Notes: generated from the sequence alone by a model not told the origin. A stretch of 64,000 nt of DNA from Paracentrotus lividus (GCA_940671915.1 CALNVZ010000174.1:24838017-24902016), one strand, 5' to 3'; counted from the stretch's first letter, positions 46,639 through 58,122 are shown. Translations and numbers: made by a program.

Positions 46639-47915
46639 TTAAAGAGAAATTTGACTTCAGTGAATGGAGGCAAACCCAAAACATATTGGTAAAAGTTTAA
46701 GAGAAATCAGCAATGAATAAGAGCAGGGCCGGCGAGACAGGGGGCCGGCCCCCCCCCCCCACTTTTATGCCCGAAATTTTAATATTTCTAACTTAAAGGG
46801 GAAAAAGGGAAAGAAGAACGGCAAGGAGAGGCAAAATGTGTTTTAAATACATTACCTTCGGGTTCTAGAGGCCAATTTTTTTTTGCTCACGCATCGCGCT
46901 CGCAAGGTTCTCTCAATTGACTGATCCCTTATGTCCCATATTAGTAAATATGTGAATTTTATACTCGCACTTGGCCCTCGCAATTTATTTTTTGTTAAAA
47001 TTTGAGGTGATCTTGATCCATAGAAGAATTCAAAACAAAATGAGATAAGATGGAAAATGTGCATAAAATGTACGGTCTTATTACTTTTATTGTGTCATTA
47101 TAAGCCAAAAATTTCAGCTCGCGCTTCGCGCTCGCAAATTCCTCTCAGAAAGACTGATTTTCTGGCGTCGCAAAGTGAAGTGATGGATGTCAATTAAGTT
47201 TCAAAATCTAGAATACACTACCTTCAGTTAATTATAAGTCAAAATTTTCGGCTCGCGCTATGCGCTCGCAAATTTCTCTAAAAACTTGTACTGACCCCTG
47301 ACTTCGCGCTTGATATGATCTGCTCATACACAAATGTGCACTTTTTCACATTTCGACCCCCCCCCCCCCCCCCCGTAAAAAATCCTTATTATTCGGCCTA
47401 ATATGTTCACATGAATTCTTCTAAAACTGGGCCCCCTCACTTTTGAAACTCTCCGCCGGCCCTGAAGAGAGATATGAACTTTGAGATTTTGAGATAACTT
47501 ATGATAATTTTGGAGATAACTTATGATATGGAGATCCTCAAATTGGCAATGTGACCATGATGTGTGTTGTAATGCAGGGAGATCTTTCCCATATCTATTG
47601 TACACATTTTAAAGGTAGAATATAGACATTTTTAATGGATGACATGTAAAGATATGAAACACAAAAATCATGCACACAAAATCTGTTCAAAGACTAGAAT
47701 GAAAATAAAGAGACATCATAGTCTTGTATGACATCACAAATGGTGACTGCGTTGCGAATGGGAGATTTCCTATGTCATCAGAGATCTCAATATTCAAATA
47801 AAAAAAACTTTCTTATCATTTATCTGCCTCTTACCATATATTCACTGATATGCTCATTTGATTTTTCTGGATCCACAGTAAGCCAACTATCTATAAAGGG
47901 TCAATTCTCCTTTAA
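46639..47915. mobile_element. TTAA-flanked MITE interrupted by another element
   Basis: It is bounded by TTAA at 46,639-46,642 and 47,912-47,915, with inner ends AGAGAAATTTGACTTC and GGGTCAATTCTCCT roughly complementary. Removing the insert at 46,724-47,464 leaves about 535 bp. It contains GAGATCCTCAAATTGGCAA, also seen near 1230 and, inverted, near 59,200, linking it to the MITE at 58,974. Confidence 0.65.
46724..47464. mobile_element. Nested TIR element, CAGGGCCGGCG ends, AAGAG duplication
   Basis: The ends CAGGGCCGGCG and CGCCGGCCCTG are perfect inverted repeats, and AAGAG flanks both sides (46,719-46,723 and 47,465-47,469). Inside are C/G runs and three TTCGGCTCGCG/CGCTCGCAA palindromic phrases. 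CAGGG ends recall hAT, but the visible duplication is 5 bp instead of 8, so the superfamily is open. Confidence 0.8.
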
Positions 47916-47939
47916 CACTTAGTACACTGTAGATGAACC

Positions 47940-48062
47940 AAATTTAAAATTGACCGATGGATTGGTGGTAAAGGGGTGTGTCATAAAATTCTTGTTGATG
48001 GCTGACCAATCAGAGCTGACAGTGAGAGCAAATGCTGTGCCCTATTTTGCGTTTATATGGGG
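47940..48062. repeat. Shared repeat segment
   Basis: TGGTGGTAAAGGGGTGTGTC, AAATTCTTGTTGATGG and GACCAATCAGAGCTGA recur at 49,900-50,000. The first phrase is also seen at 36,890 and 39,255. It is the right-hand portion of the dispersed family. Confidence 0.6.
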
Positions 48063-48084
48063 TGTATGAAAAAAATAATAAAAC

Positions 48085-49555
48085 CCAAGTTTGATCATCA
48101 ATAATATGAAAAATAGTATAGTGCCAGAGCTACCAAGTTTCATGCATTCTGTGTGAGACTCATGCATTTAGGGTCTGTCTCATGATCTCACACAGAACAC
48201 CCATTTTCTCATGCAAAAAAAATAAAATAATAAAAGCATTGTTATAGATTTTTGTCATTTTGGAGCCTCAAAACCCTAAAAATCTTGTCGCGCATCTAGC
48301 CCTGCAAGGGCGATGTTTGCATGCAGGCGATTGTTATATATATATGCTAGATAGCTTACTGCGTGTTACATGTGTAGCGTGGGCACGCACCTCCTTTTTT
48401 GTACAAATTATTACTGCGCGTGCGCACATATGGTAATACGCCCCGCATGCGCACTGCTTCCAAACACAATACGAATGATCTCACGCCTCCCTCCCCCTGC
48501 TCGATCGCTTTGCTCCCCAGCTCGCACGTGCCAAGATGCCGAGTCATGAAAAACTCACACGTTTTTTTTTTTCAGCTTGGCATCTCTGTGGTGCTGATTA
48601 TGAAGTTTTATCACTCAAAAGTTCAATTTATTACCATTCTAATGATACCTCTCTCTCAGCTCACCAATGCAAGGCATCACTGAACTACATTGTTCTGAAA
48701 ATGTGTCACGAAATTGTGAGTGGTTCACTTTCACTCTCCTTGAAGGGGGTTGTGTGAATGTGCCTAAAAAGGAAACCCAAGTTTGATCATCAATAATTTC
48801 AAGAATATTACAGTGGTGATTGTGAAGTTTATATCACTGGAAAGTGCAAGTTATTACCATTTTAATGATACTTCTCTCAGCTCACCAATTTCACGCATCA
48901 CATGTTCTGAAAATTTTACGCAAATTTGTGATTGGTGCACTTTCATGCTTCTTACATTATCCATAGGAAACTGAAGGTTCTCAGGGCTGTTGTGATCTGA
49001 TTATGGATAAGCTTGATGGACTAAATAAGTAGGCCTTTCCAACTCATTTATCAAGGCCATAGTATTGAAAGTAATTTGAATGCCATACGTAGACTTGCTT
49101 CAGGCTCGTTCAAACAACATCTCAAGGAGCTTGAAAATGAACCAATCACTATTTTGAGGGACATTTTCAGAACAATGGTGTACAGTAATGCATGACATGA
49201 GTGAGCTGAGAGAGGTATGATCATTAAAATGGTAATGAGTTAAACTTTCCAGTGATATAAATTTTAAAATCAACACTGAAATATTTTTTAAATTATTGAT
49301 GATCAAACTTGGGTTTAATTTTTAGGCACATTCATACAACCTATCACAAGGAACATGAACATAATGAAAGTGAACCATTCGCAATTTTTCAAGACATTTT
49401 CAGAACAATGGGGTTAAGTGATGCGTGGGATTGGTGAGCTGAGAAAGGTATCATTAGATTGCTAATGAATTGCACTTTTCAGTTACATATTAACTTCATA
49501 TTCGCCACTGTCATATTTTTGAAGTTAGTAATGATCAAACTTGGGTTACCTTTTT
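48085..49555. mobile_element. Palindromic element of four ~240-bp units (two +, two -)
   Basis: A unit running from AACCCAAGTTTGATCATCAA through TCACTGGAAAGTGCAA, ATTACCATTTTAATGATAC and CTCAGCTCACCAAT to TGCCTAAAAA occurs twice forward (48,085-48,770 and 48,778-48,965) and twice inverted (49,110-49,330 and 49,325-49,555). The first forward unit is split at about 48,120-48,585 by a GC-rich insert (GTGCCAGAGCTACCAAG...CAGCTTGGCAT). It has no coding content. Confidence 0.7.
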
Positions 49556-49689
49556 TTTTTTGATAACCCAGTCAATGCAGACAAACTGCGTGCATACTTT
49601 GTGGATTTTTCGGGTGTGGCGTGAAGGCGACAGACAAGAGTAGTCAAGCACTATCCTGGAAGTTTCTTTATATCAAGTTTCAAAGTGAT

Positions 49690-50000
49690 TTTTTTTTTTT
49701 ATTCAGCCTAAACCATGATTAAGCAACATGCTCAATAAGTATGATAAAACTCAGTTGCCTATGCACTGATGCACCCTGTCAGAGTAGATAGGCCAATTGT
49801 CTGCTGGAATGAGCATCCCTTCTCTTTTATTAATGACCATTAAGGCGGTAAGGATCTTACTTTAACCCTTAGTAGACAAACCCAATTCCATATTGACCAA
49901 TGGTGTGGTGGTAAAGGGGTGTGTCATAAAATTCTTGTTGATGGTTGACCAATCAGAGCTGATGGGGAAAGCAAACGCTGTGCCCTGTTTTGCATTTATA
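49690..50000. repeat. Dispersed repeat family, old copy
   Basis: The family landmarks TTTATTCAGCCTAAACCATG, CAGTTGCCTATGCACTGATG and GAGTAGATAGGCC are followed directly by the TGGTGGTAAAGGGGTGTGTC part, showing the two parts belong to one element. Confidence 0.65.
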
Positions 50001-50196
50001 TAATTTCAGACATACTACATGCATTCTTTTTTGATTTTCCGGGTGTGGTGTGCAGGCGACAGACAAGAGCAGTCAAGCTTTATCCTGGGGGTTTCTTTAT
50101 ATCAAGTTTCAAAGTGAGTTTTTATACTGGTTTATTTTCATGTTTTAAATTACATTTATATATACATTTATTTGTTATTGAGGTGTGTGTTATTCC

Positions 50197-50670
50197 TTAA
50201 AGGGGAAGTTCACCCTGGAATTTTTTTTTTATTTCAGAAAAGAAAAATATCAGTGAAAGTTTGCAGAAAATTGACCAAAAAATAGCGAAGTTATGAAAAT
50301 TCAAAGTTTTGATTCTACATGTATGATGTCACATGCGAGCAGTTCTCCTATGTGTTGTGTATGGAAATTGCATAAATTTGTCTTTTTCATGGTTCTTGAT
50401 GAAGGAATGGGTCAATTTGATAGAGGCCTGCAGATGAACACAGGTTTGATGATATATTGACTGCACAGGTGAAGTAATGAAAAAATTTCTGAAAAAATTA
50501 CACTTAATGGAATTTACATACCGGTACATTTAGGAGAGCAGCTTGCACATAATGTCAAGTAATCAAAAGTTAATTATTAACTTCTTTATTTTTTGGTTGA
50601 TTTTCTTCAAACCTTAATTCACATTTCCTTTTTAAACCAAATTTAAATCCAGGGTGAACTTTCCCTTTAA
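50197..50670. mobile_element. TTAAAGGGGAAGTTCACCC MITE, complete
   Basis: It is bounded by TTAA at 50,197-50,200 and 50,667-50,670. The TIRs are AGGGGAAGTTCACCCTGG and CCAGGGTGAACTTTCCCT, nearly perfect over 18 bp. It is 474 bp including TTAA and non-coding. It is a full-length member of the family also seen at 37,852 and, very worn, at 4640. Confidence 0.9.
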
Positions 50671-50776
50671 TATTACTTGAATGAGAAATTCATTGCTTCA
50701 ATGTTCTGCTGGGGAATTTTAACTAGAGGCTAACTGAATCCATTAGCCTGTATTCTGGAGCAAAGACCAAGTTTTT

Positions 50777-51109
50777 ATGCCTCCGCCACCGAAGGTGGTG
50801 CCGGAGGCATCATGTTTTTGGGTTGTCAGTCCGTCCATCCGTCCGTACGTACGTACGTCCTGTTTGCTCGTTATCGCGATATCTCAAGAACCGCTTGAGA
50901 TATGAACTTCAAACTGAGGGCTAGTATGTATCATCATAGGAAGACGATCTGAGTAGATTTTGGAGTATCTAGGTCAAAGGTCAAGGGTTACAGAAGTCAA
51001 AATGTGAAATTCAATGTACAGAGTTGTGCCATATGCCAATGTGCCATATATGTTTCTGATCTGGCAATGGCGGAGGCATATTTCGACCGTGCGCGGTCAG
51101 GATTCATCT
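50777..51109. mobile_element. Short GCCTCCG-hairpin element
   Basis: It has the same hairpin head and the same CCGTGCGCGGTC tail as 42,617-44,128, but the middle holds a single internal unit (CTCAAGAACCGC, GAACTTCAAACT, AGGTCAAAGGTCAAGGG). Confidence 0.75.
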
Positions 51110-51249
51110 TTTTCCTACTCTTCCTGTTATATCCATTTTCCTCTTCTAAATCATACAGTACAGGTATGCCCTAGACCCTCGCCGGCCCCAATGCCTTTAC
51201 ACATTGTAGCTTACCCGACTTCCGGGTTAGTTGCCCTGATCCGATGTGT

Positions 51250-53885
51250 TTGAACTCGCCACCCAAAAAGAGTGGTTTTGTTACGCTTTTTCAAATTTGT
51301 TTCAGTCAATGTATGATATCTTGGCTAAAAGAGGGGTATTACCATGAAATTGGTGTTATTTGAAAGCTGAATGCAAGCTCTATCAGACCTGTGAATTGAA
51401 CATACTCGCACTTGAAATTGCGACACGGCACGCGATAGAATACGAAAAGGCAAGGGTGGTTGAGGGGGGGGGAGAGGAGGGGGAGAAGAGGTACACACAA
51501 AGTCTATGGGATTTTGCACCTCCTGTGCATTCGAAACATCATAACATGATAACTTTATGGATATTTTTTTGTGCTGTGAGATTTTTGCTCTTTATAGCTA
51601 GAGTCTCATGCATCTTTAGACACCACAGTTATAAAGTTCCAGCCATTTGTAATGTGCAGTCCGAAAATCGCTGCTGACAATTTCCCCATTGACTGTGTAT
51701 TGTACTTAAAGTATCAATGCAGTTCCTGCTGTATGTGAAGCGACTTTACATAAATGCAGATAACTCAAAATTACTTGAGATAGGGGCCTGAAACTTTGTG
51801 AGCTTATTCATTATAAGATAGCCCACCTACATGCAAGTTTTTATAATCTTTGGCCCCACCATGCCGAAATCTTGAGGAGGGGCGACCCCTCCCCAGCCCA
51901 GGTTGACCAAAATATTTGGGCTCTTTTACGGTTAAGAATTTTTTTATTAATGAAGAAACCCCCCTAAACTATATATTTTCTGAAAGGAAATTTCAAGAGC
52001 AATTCAAATATGGTGAGCAATTACAACCTGGATCAAAGGGTGAAAAAAAAATTGGGGGCTACAGTAAAAAAAAAATTAGGGCCCCAAATATTCAATATTT
52101 TAATTAAACAGTTTACTACTTCACCCTACATTCTAAGAACTATACACTTTTGGAAATGCTGCCAAATAAAAAGTATAGGATTTTAGGTAATGAAATTTAC
52201 ATGTATGGAAAGCTCATTATCCCAAATTTCATATGACATCAAAAGTCCAAAATAAGTCATGCATGAATGAGCAGCGTTCACTTTTGTAAAGGGTAGGAAA
52301 TTGGGGTGCGCAGGAATTGCCCTACCAATTTGTATGATGAAAGTCATTTGAAGCTTATGGAATTGAGGATGATATGCAGAATTACTGATCAATTATGATG
52401 CGATGGGGTTTGCTAAGTGAAATTTGTGGAATTGGGGATTACATTTTCATGCATGAGTGAAAAGGAATATGTATTCCTATTATACCATTGTAACTTTCCA
52501 AGGTTTATTCAGTTGGTGTGTTAGTGGTAGTCAGGATGGGGTGCAGAACAGGTGAGATGCAGGGTAAGATTTTTGATCAGTTTTGATGATCGTTTTGATG
52601 ATCTTTTGGATTGTCTGAATGTCTAACATCAGTGACGTTCTTTTTTTTTTTCAACAAACATTTTTTTAGAGTATTCAATTTACATAATCCCACCTGGATA
52701 TTAAGTAATTCAATGAGATTTAGATAATCTTACAGTAATTGAAATGTGGGGCAGGCATATTATGATTCTTTACTATCCATTGAAGGGATTATTCAAAGTC
52801 ACTGATGTTTAACCCCCCCCCCTCCAAAAAAAAAAAAAAAAGGGGGGAAAAGAAAAAGAAGAAGAAATAATAACAGCACTGTAGCATGGAATTAGCACAT
52901 TACAAAATAAAGAATTAGAGTAAAGACTGACATGTTAATTTCACAAATTTGTGTTACACTGTCCTATTCCTTTACAAATGGCCAAAATGACTGGATAGTT
53001 GTTTGGTTGATCAATTGAGTTGATTGATTTATTGGATAACAGTAAGACATGGTGATTGAAATAACTGTATGAAGATATGTAATGCTTGATTGATTAATAG
53101 TTGAAACATTTGGAGACTGGTACACAGTTGATTAAATGATTGCTAGCTGGGTGTTAATTGTCTAATTTATGTGACTGATGATGATAATTGATAGATTGTC
53201 ATCAAACATCCGAATTTGGGTAAATGTGAGTAGACCAGGATGCAGGAAGGTATAGTCAGGATATTTGGAGTAGAAACCAATGAATATGAATGGTCAAAAC
53301 ACACAAAAGAGAGAGAGAGATAGAGAAAGAGGAGGGAGAACAGAGAGAAAGAAAGAAAGAGAGAGAGAGAGAGATTAAACACACCACTGAAGGACCTCAT
53401 TAAATATACCTTGGAAAGTTACAATGCAACAATAGGAAATACGTATTCCTGTTCACTCATGCATGTAAATGTAATCCCCAATTCCACAAATTTCACTTAG
53501 CAAACCCCAACTCATCATAATTGATCAGTAATTCTGCATATCATCCTCAATTTCATAAGCTCCAAATGACTTTCCTCATACAAAATGACTTATTTTCTGA
53601 CTTTTTGATGTCATCTGAAATTTGGGATAATGAGCTTTCCATACATGTAAATTTCATTACCTAAAATCATATATTTTTTAATTGGCAGCTATTTCAAAAG
53701 TGTATAGTTCTTTTTGGGACGCACTGTAGTGGATGGCATTTTTTAAATCTACAGGATATTTCCTTTCAGAAAATGTATACTTTTGTAGGGTTAGAGTTAA
53801 TATTTCAAAAGTTATGACCCTTTGATCCTGATAGGTGCATGCTTTTTAGATTTAGGTGGTGTAACACAAAAGGGGCGAGTTCAAA
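51250..53885. mobile_element. 2.6-kb element with long inverted arms
   Basis: The arms 51,250-52,510 and 53,400-53,885 are largely complementary. The outer ends are TTGAACTCGCC and GGCGAGTTCAA. Inner blocks include GTAACTTTCCAAGG against CCTTGGAAAGTTAC, TGGGGATTACATTTTCATGC, and AAAGCTCATTATCCCAAATT. The left arm carries extra sequence relative to the right. The spacer contains poly-C/A runs and a GA repeat (53,304-53,374). No transposase was recognised. Confidence 0.72.
53304..53374. repeat. (GA)n microsatellite
   Basis: An interrupted GA/GAAA tract in the spacer of the long-arm element. Confidence 0.85.
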
Positions 53886-54218
53886 ACGCATGGCCACGTA
53901 CATGTAATTTACCAGGAATCTCATTATCGATGTAAGACATTTTTATAATATGAAAAAATGAGCAAATTCACATTTACATTTTTATAATAAAGTAATATGA
54001 TTTCAATTTTTAAGGATTTTTTTTTTGTTTTTTTTTTTTGTCTCACTTTGAAAGTAATAAGTGTCATACTATCCCACAGTGATCTCAAAATTTGAAAGAT
54101 TAAGCATTGAGAATTTACTAAAAATATACCCTAGCTTTAAATTTATTTTCAGAAATAAACACATTTTTTTTTCCTGATTGATTTATTGTATTCTCTTCGC
54201 TTTTCTTTTCTTTTTCAG

Positions 54219-54272
54219 GGGCTTTTTTCACTTTCTTCTGTCTGGAAGTCGTCTGAAACCTAACTGAACACC
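54219..54272 (+). promoter_or_regulatory. Probable 5'UTR exon part with upstream 3' splice site
   Basis: A strong pyrimidine tract (TTCTTTTCTTTTTCAG) ends in AG at 54,217-54,218, and 54 bases lie between it and the eEF1A ATG. A 5'UTR intron is common in eEF1A genes, so transcription probably starts further upstream. The start context AACACCATGG is favourable. Confidence 0.55.
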
Positions 54273-55664
54273 ATGGGCACTGAATCAAATAAGAAACATA
54301 TCAATATTGTGGTTGTTGGTCACGTAGATTCTGGCAAGTCAACAACCACTGGTCATCTCATTTACAAGTGCGGTGGAATCGACAAGCGTGCCATCGAGAA
54401 GTTTGAGAAGGAAGCCGCGGAAATGGGTAAGGGATCCTTCAAGTACGCATGGGTTCTTGATAAGTTGAAGGCAGAGCGTGAACGTGGTATCACCATCGAC
54501 ATTGCCCTGTGGAAGTTTGAAACCACTAAGTACTATGTGACTGTCATCGATGCCCCTGGACATCGTGATTTCATCAAGAACATGATCACTGGAACTTCAC
54601 AGGCTGACTGCGCTGTCTTGATTATTGCTGCTGGAACAGGAGAATTTGAAGCTGGTATATCCAAGAATGGACAGACCCGTGAGCATGCCCTGCTGTGCTA
54701 CACCCTGGGGGTCAAGCAGCTCATTGTTGCAATCAACAAGATGGACAACACTGAACCACCATTCAGCGAGGATCGCTACCATGAAATCAAGAAGGAAGTT
54801 TCAGACTACGTCAAGAAGGTCGGCTTCAACCCAAAAGCAGTTGCCTTTGTTCCCATCTCTGGATGGCACGGTGATAACATGATGGAGCCTTCAGAGAATA
54901 TGGCCTGGTTCAAGGGATGGGCTGTGGAACGTAAGGAAGGCAATGCTAGTGGAAAAACCCTGTACCAGGCCCTGGATTCTATTCTGGTCCCCAATAGACC
55001 AACGGATAAGCCTCTTCGTCTACCCCTCCAAGATGTTTACAAGATTGGCGGTATTGGAACGGTTCCTGTTGGCCGTGTTGAAACGGGTATAATGAAGCCT
55101 GGTATCGTTGCCAAATTTGCTCCCAGTGGTATAACTACTGAGGTCAAGTCCGTGGAGATGCATCACGCAGCCTTGGTGGAAGCTAAGCCTGGTGACAATG
55201 TTGGCTTTAATGTCAAGAATGTCTCAGTCAAGGAAATCAAGCGTGGATTTGTTTGTGGAGACAACAAAAATAATCCTCCTAAAGTGGCCAAGTCCTTCAA
55301 AGCTCAGGTGATCATCTTGAACCACCCTGGTGAGATCCATGCAGGCTACGCTCCAGTCTTAGATTGTCACACAGCTCACATCGCCTGTAAGTTTGAAGAA
55401 CTTCTGGAGAAGATTGATCGTCGATCAGGGAAGAAGCTTGAGGAGAATCCAAGGATGGTGAAAAGTGGTGATGCCTGTATCGCCAAACTGGTTCCCTCCA
55501 AGCAGATGTGCGTAGAGGCTTTCTATGATTTTCCTCCTCTTGGTCGCTTTGCTGTTCGTGATATGAAGCAGACCGTGGCCGTTGGTGTTGTGCATGAGGT
55601 GGAGAAGGAAGAAGTGGCAAGCAAGGTTACAAAGTCTGCACAAAAAGCCACCAAGAAGAAATAA
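54273..55664 (+). CDS. Elongation factor 1-alpha, intact and intronless
   Basis: eEF1A binds GTP and delivers aminoacyl-tRNA to the ribosomal A site in the cytosol. The 463-codon frame is the family's normal length, with no stops or frameshifts. GTPase motifs are all present: G1 GHVDSGKST (about 16-24), switch I/G2 RERGITID, G3 DAPGH, G4 NKMD, and the G5-like SGWHGDN. Domain 2 ([20 protein letters not shown]) and domain 3 ([22 protein letters not shown]) follow, with a lysine-rich tail [13 protein letters not shown]. It differs from typical metazoan copies by two extra residues near the N-terminus and changes such as [11 protein letters not shown], so it may be a paralogue. No intron interrupts the CDS. 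Neither a poly(A) remnant nor target duplications show that it is a retrocopy. AATAAA overlaps the stop codon, and another lies near 56,214. Confidence 0.96.
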   Translation: MGTESNKKHINIVVVGHVDSGKSTTTGHLIYKCGGIDKRAIEKFEKEAAEMGKGSFKYAWVLDKLKAERERGITIDIALWKFETTKYYVTVIDAPGHRDFIKNMITGTSQADCAVLIIAAGTGEFEAGISKNGQTREHALLCYTLGVKQLIVAINKMDNTEPPFSEDRYHEIKKEVSDYVKKVGFNPKAVAFVPISGWHGDNMMEPSENMAWFKGWAVERKEGNASGKTLYQALDSILVPNRPTDKPLRLPLQDVYKIGGIGTVPVGRVETGIMKPGIVAKFAPSGITTEVKSVEMHHAALVEAKPGDNVGFNVKNVSVKEIKRGFVCGDNKNNPPKVAKSFKAQVIILNHPGEIHAGYAPVLDCHTAHIACKFEELLEKIDRRSGKKLEENPRMVKSGDACIAKLVPSKQMCVEAFYDFPPLGRFAVRDMKQTVAVGVVHEVEKEEVASKVTKSAQKATKKK

Positions 55665-56234
55665 AGGCATTCAGCAACCGAAGGTCACAATCTTCCTACT
55701 TTATCCAAGTCACGGTCACCCTTAAAGTCATAGGTATAAATTTGATATCGCTGGACAGAATATGATTTACTCTTAAATACAAAAATGATGTCATAAGCTG
55801 TTAATATTTTGTACAAGGTACACAAAGTTGGGTATACTTTTATTTCTGAGATGCACTGTATTGGAAAATAATAGTGAGCAAGGGGCATTCTTTACAAATT
55901 TATTTATCCTTGGGTGCTTTAAACTAATGATTAAATTTATGATGATAATAATAATATTAAGCATTTATACTGCACTGTCGAAATTGACACTTCTGGCACA
56001 TATGAGAATTTATTGGTGATGGCATACTTGTATACAAAGAACATTGTTTCTTAATAACGATTTACATTATTAAGTTAAGAATTCATTGAATTGAGGAAGA
56101 ATTTTATGTTGTACCAAAATTATTATTGTTACTAAACTTAAAGACCGTGGACGGAGTGAGTACAACCTTACAGCGATTGAAAGCTAATTAGGCGTATAAC
56201 ATGAATACACACAAATAAATTCAATTTCCATCAC
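55665..56234. other. eEF1A 3' flank
   Basis: AT-rich sequence with an AATAAA at about 56,214 that could end the transcript. No second gene was seen. Confidence 0.4.
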
Positions 56235-56598
56235 AGTATTCATAAAAAGATGATCGAACCTCAACCAGGACATCCCTCCCAAATACTCGAAAAGTTACCC
56301 CTATTTTGAAGTCGCTGGTGATGACGTCAAAGAATGTTAAGGGAATGCTACGGCCAGGCATGATTGGGTTTCGCCTTTAGAAAACATGTTTGTATTGCTA
56401 TGTCAGAACAATAGAAGCCATGTGTGCTAGAATTCTTTTGTTATGAAATGAAAGAGTAAATTCATTCAGCATTTAGCATGTAGCATTACGTTAACATTTT
56501 TTGACGTCATCACCAGCGACTTCAAAATAGGGGTAACTTTTCGAGTATTTGGGAGGGATGGCCCGGTTGAGGTTCGATCATCTTTTTAATGAAATACT
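56235..56598. mobile_element. Near-perfect foldback MITE 3' of eEF1A
   Basis: The arms 56,235-56,341 and 56,491-56,598 are inverted copies with only a few differences over about 105 bases (AAAAAGATGATCGAACCTCA against TGAGGTTCGATCATCTTTTT). The loop is about 150 bases. High arm identity implies recent origin or ongoing homogenisation. Confidence 0.92.
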
Positions 56599-56929
56599 TT
56601 CTAGATGGACAATAAAAACGCTTAAATTGGGTATTGTTGTATTATGTAAAATTATTAGCTTTCGTTTTATATGTAATTTGGGTTTTCATTTCTCGGTCCG
56701 GTCTGGGGCTTTAATAATTACCATAACCTGATTAAAATTATACATGATTTACAGTCATTTATTTCAGATTTCAAAGAGTATTATGTTCTGTCCAAATTAG
56801 TATTATATGTTCACATAGAGCTGAATATGAACCATGAAATATAACAATAGTACATTGTGTTGTGAATTCAACTATTACATAGTATAACAAGATTATATAA
56901 TATAAGCAATTCAGACGAAAATTTACAGC

Positions 56930-57425
56930 AAGTACAGATAACTGCTTGTGATTGGAACAAATACGTTTTCAGTTGAGATTTGAATTTGCAGTTGGTGGTG
57001 ACACTTCTGAGCTGGAGTGGGAGTGCATTCCAGATTGCAGGGCGAGATACTGAGAATGTTCGGCTTCCCTAAGAGTGATGGGTGCGAGGTGTGGGTTATA
57101 TGTATATGATCATAGTCGATGGGCTGGTTCATGGGCATGTACCAAGTCCTGGATGTATGACGGTGCAGTGCAGTGGAGAGCGTTGAAGACAAGGACTCAA
57201 GGAAGATGGTCTTGAAGATGATGCTTTCACGAATGGGAAGCCAGTGCAGTGTATAAAGGATAGGAGAGATGTGAGTCGAACGTTTGGTGAATGTGACAAG
57301 TCTGGCTGCTGAGTTCTGTAATCATTGGAGAATTGCGAGTTGGTCATTGGAGGTTTACCAAAGTCGAGTTGCAAAAAGCCCAAGCGTGATGAAATCAAAG
57401 TGTGTACCAGTGGCTCAGTTGCCTT
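56930..57425 (-). mobile_element. CR1/L2-type LINE fragment (RT C-terminus)
   Basis: The minus strand, in shifting frames, reads LQNSAARLVTFTKRSTHISP, ILYTLHWLPIRESIIFKTI and near the end LRSVTTNCKFKSQLKTYLFQ. This is the conserved C-terminal order of CR1/L2-type reverse transcriptase proteins. It is frameshifted and truncated. Confidence 0.75.
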
Positions 57426-58122
57426 AGGAAAGGAAAGTTAGGAAATGGCGAATATGGGATAGGATTATGAGCTGGAAGTGGACAGATTGGGAAAGGTGAG
57501 ATTGAGATTGCCATAACATTACGTCAATCCTTCGTTTGCAAGCCTACCCCCAGTTCGAGAGCTGAGCTCAGGTGTCGGACCCCCTTATAAAAAATCCTCG
57601 TTTGAAACTATTTCCAATCACTATCGGCCCTGCATGGCCAGATAATCCCTGTTATCAAACTTTGCAACTCCACAGGCCAGCTTGAGCGTTGAGCCAGGGG
57701 TAAAAGATAAACAACAGCTGGGATGTTACGTAATAGTAGCTCTGCCTATGAGTAGGCCCTTATAAATAAATTGATTGTATTTGATATATTTCAAGTTTTC
57801 ACAGGCATATTATATTTAGAAATCAAATGTTAATTCGTTTTCAATTTCAAACGAAGAAAATCGACCTCGGAATAAGGAAAGTACAAGAATAAAAAACTAA
57901 TAAAAATGTATCGATACAGACATCTTGATCGTTTAATGTAAACAATGTTGGCCCCCAGCTGTGACCTTGGGTGACCACTGTTTGGACCGAGGTCAAGGAA
58001 CAGATGTTTTTTAGATAGATATCTGATTGAGGTGTTTGTCACACCAGGGTCTCCTCTCACGTCCCTGGTCACACTTGGAAAAGAGGACTAATAGTGCTGC
58101 AAGAAGGGGGTATACTAGCTAT
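57426..58122. other. Intergenic DNA, no gene seen
   Basis: There is a locally GC-rich patch at 57,540-57,700 without a recognisable frame. The minus frame at 57,830-58,072 has no domain content. Confidence 0.4.

Noticed and set aside
54339-55670. Minus-strand frames across the eEF1A gene
   Set aside because: Antisense shadows of a conserved coding sequence.
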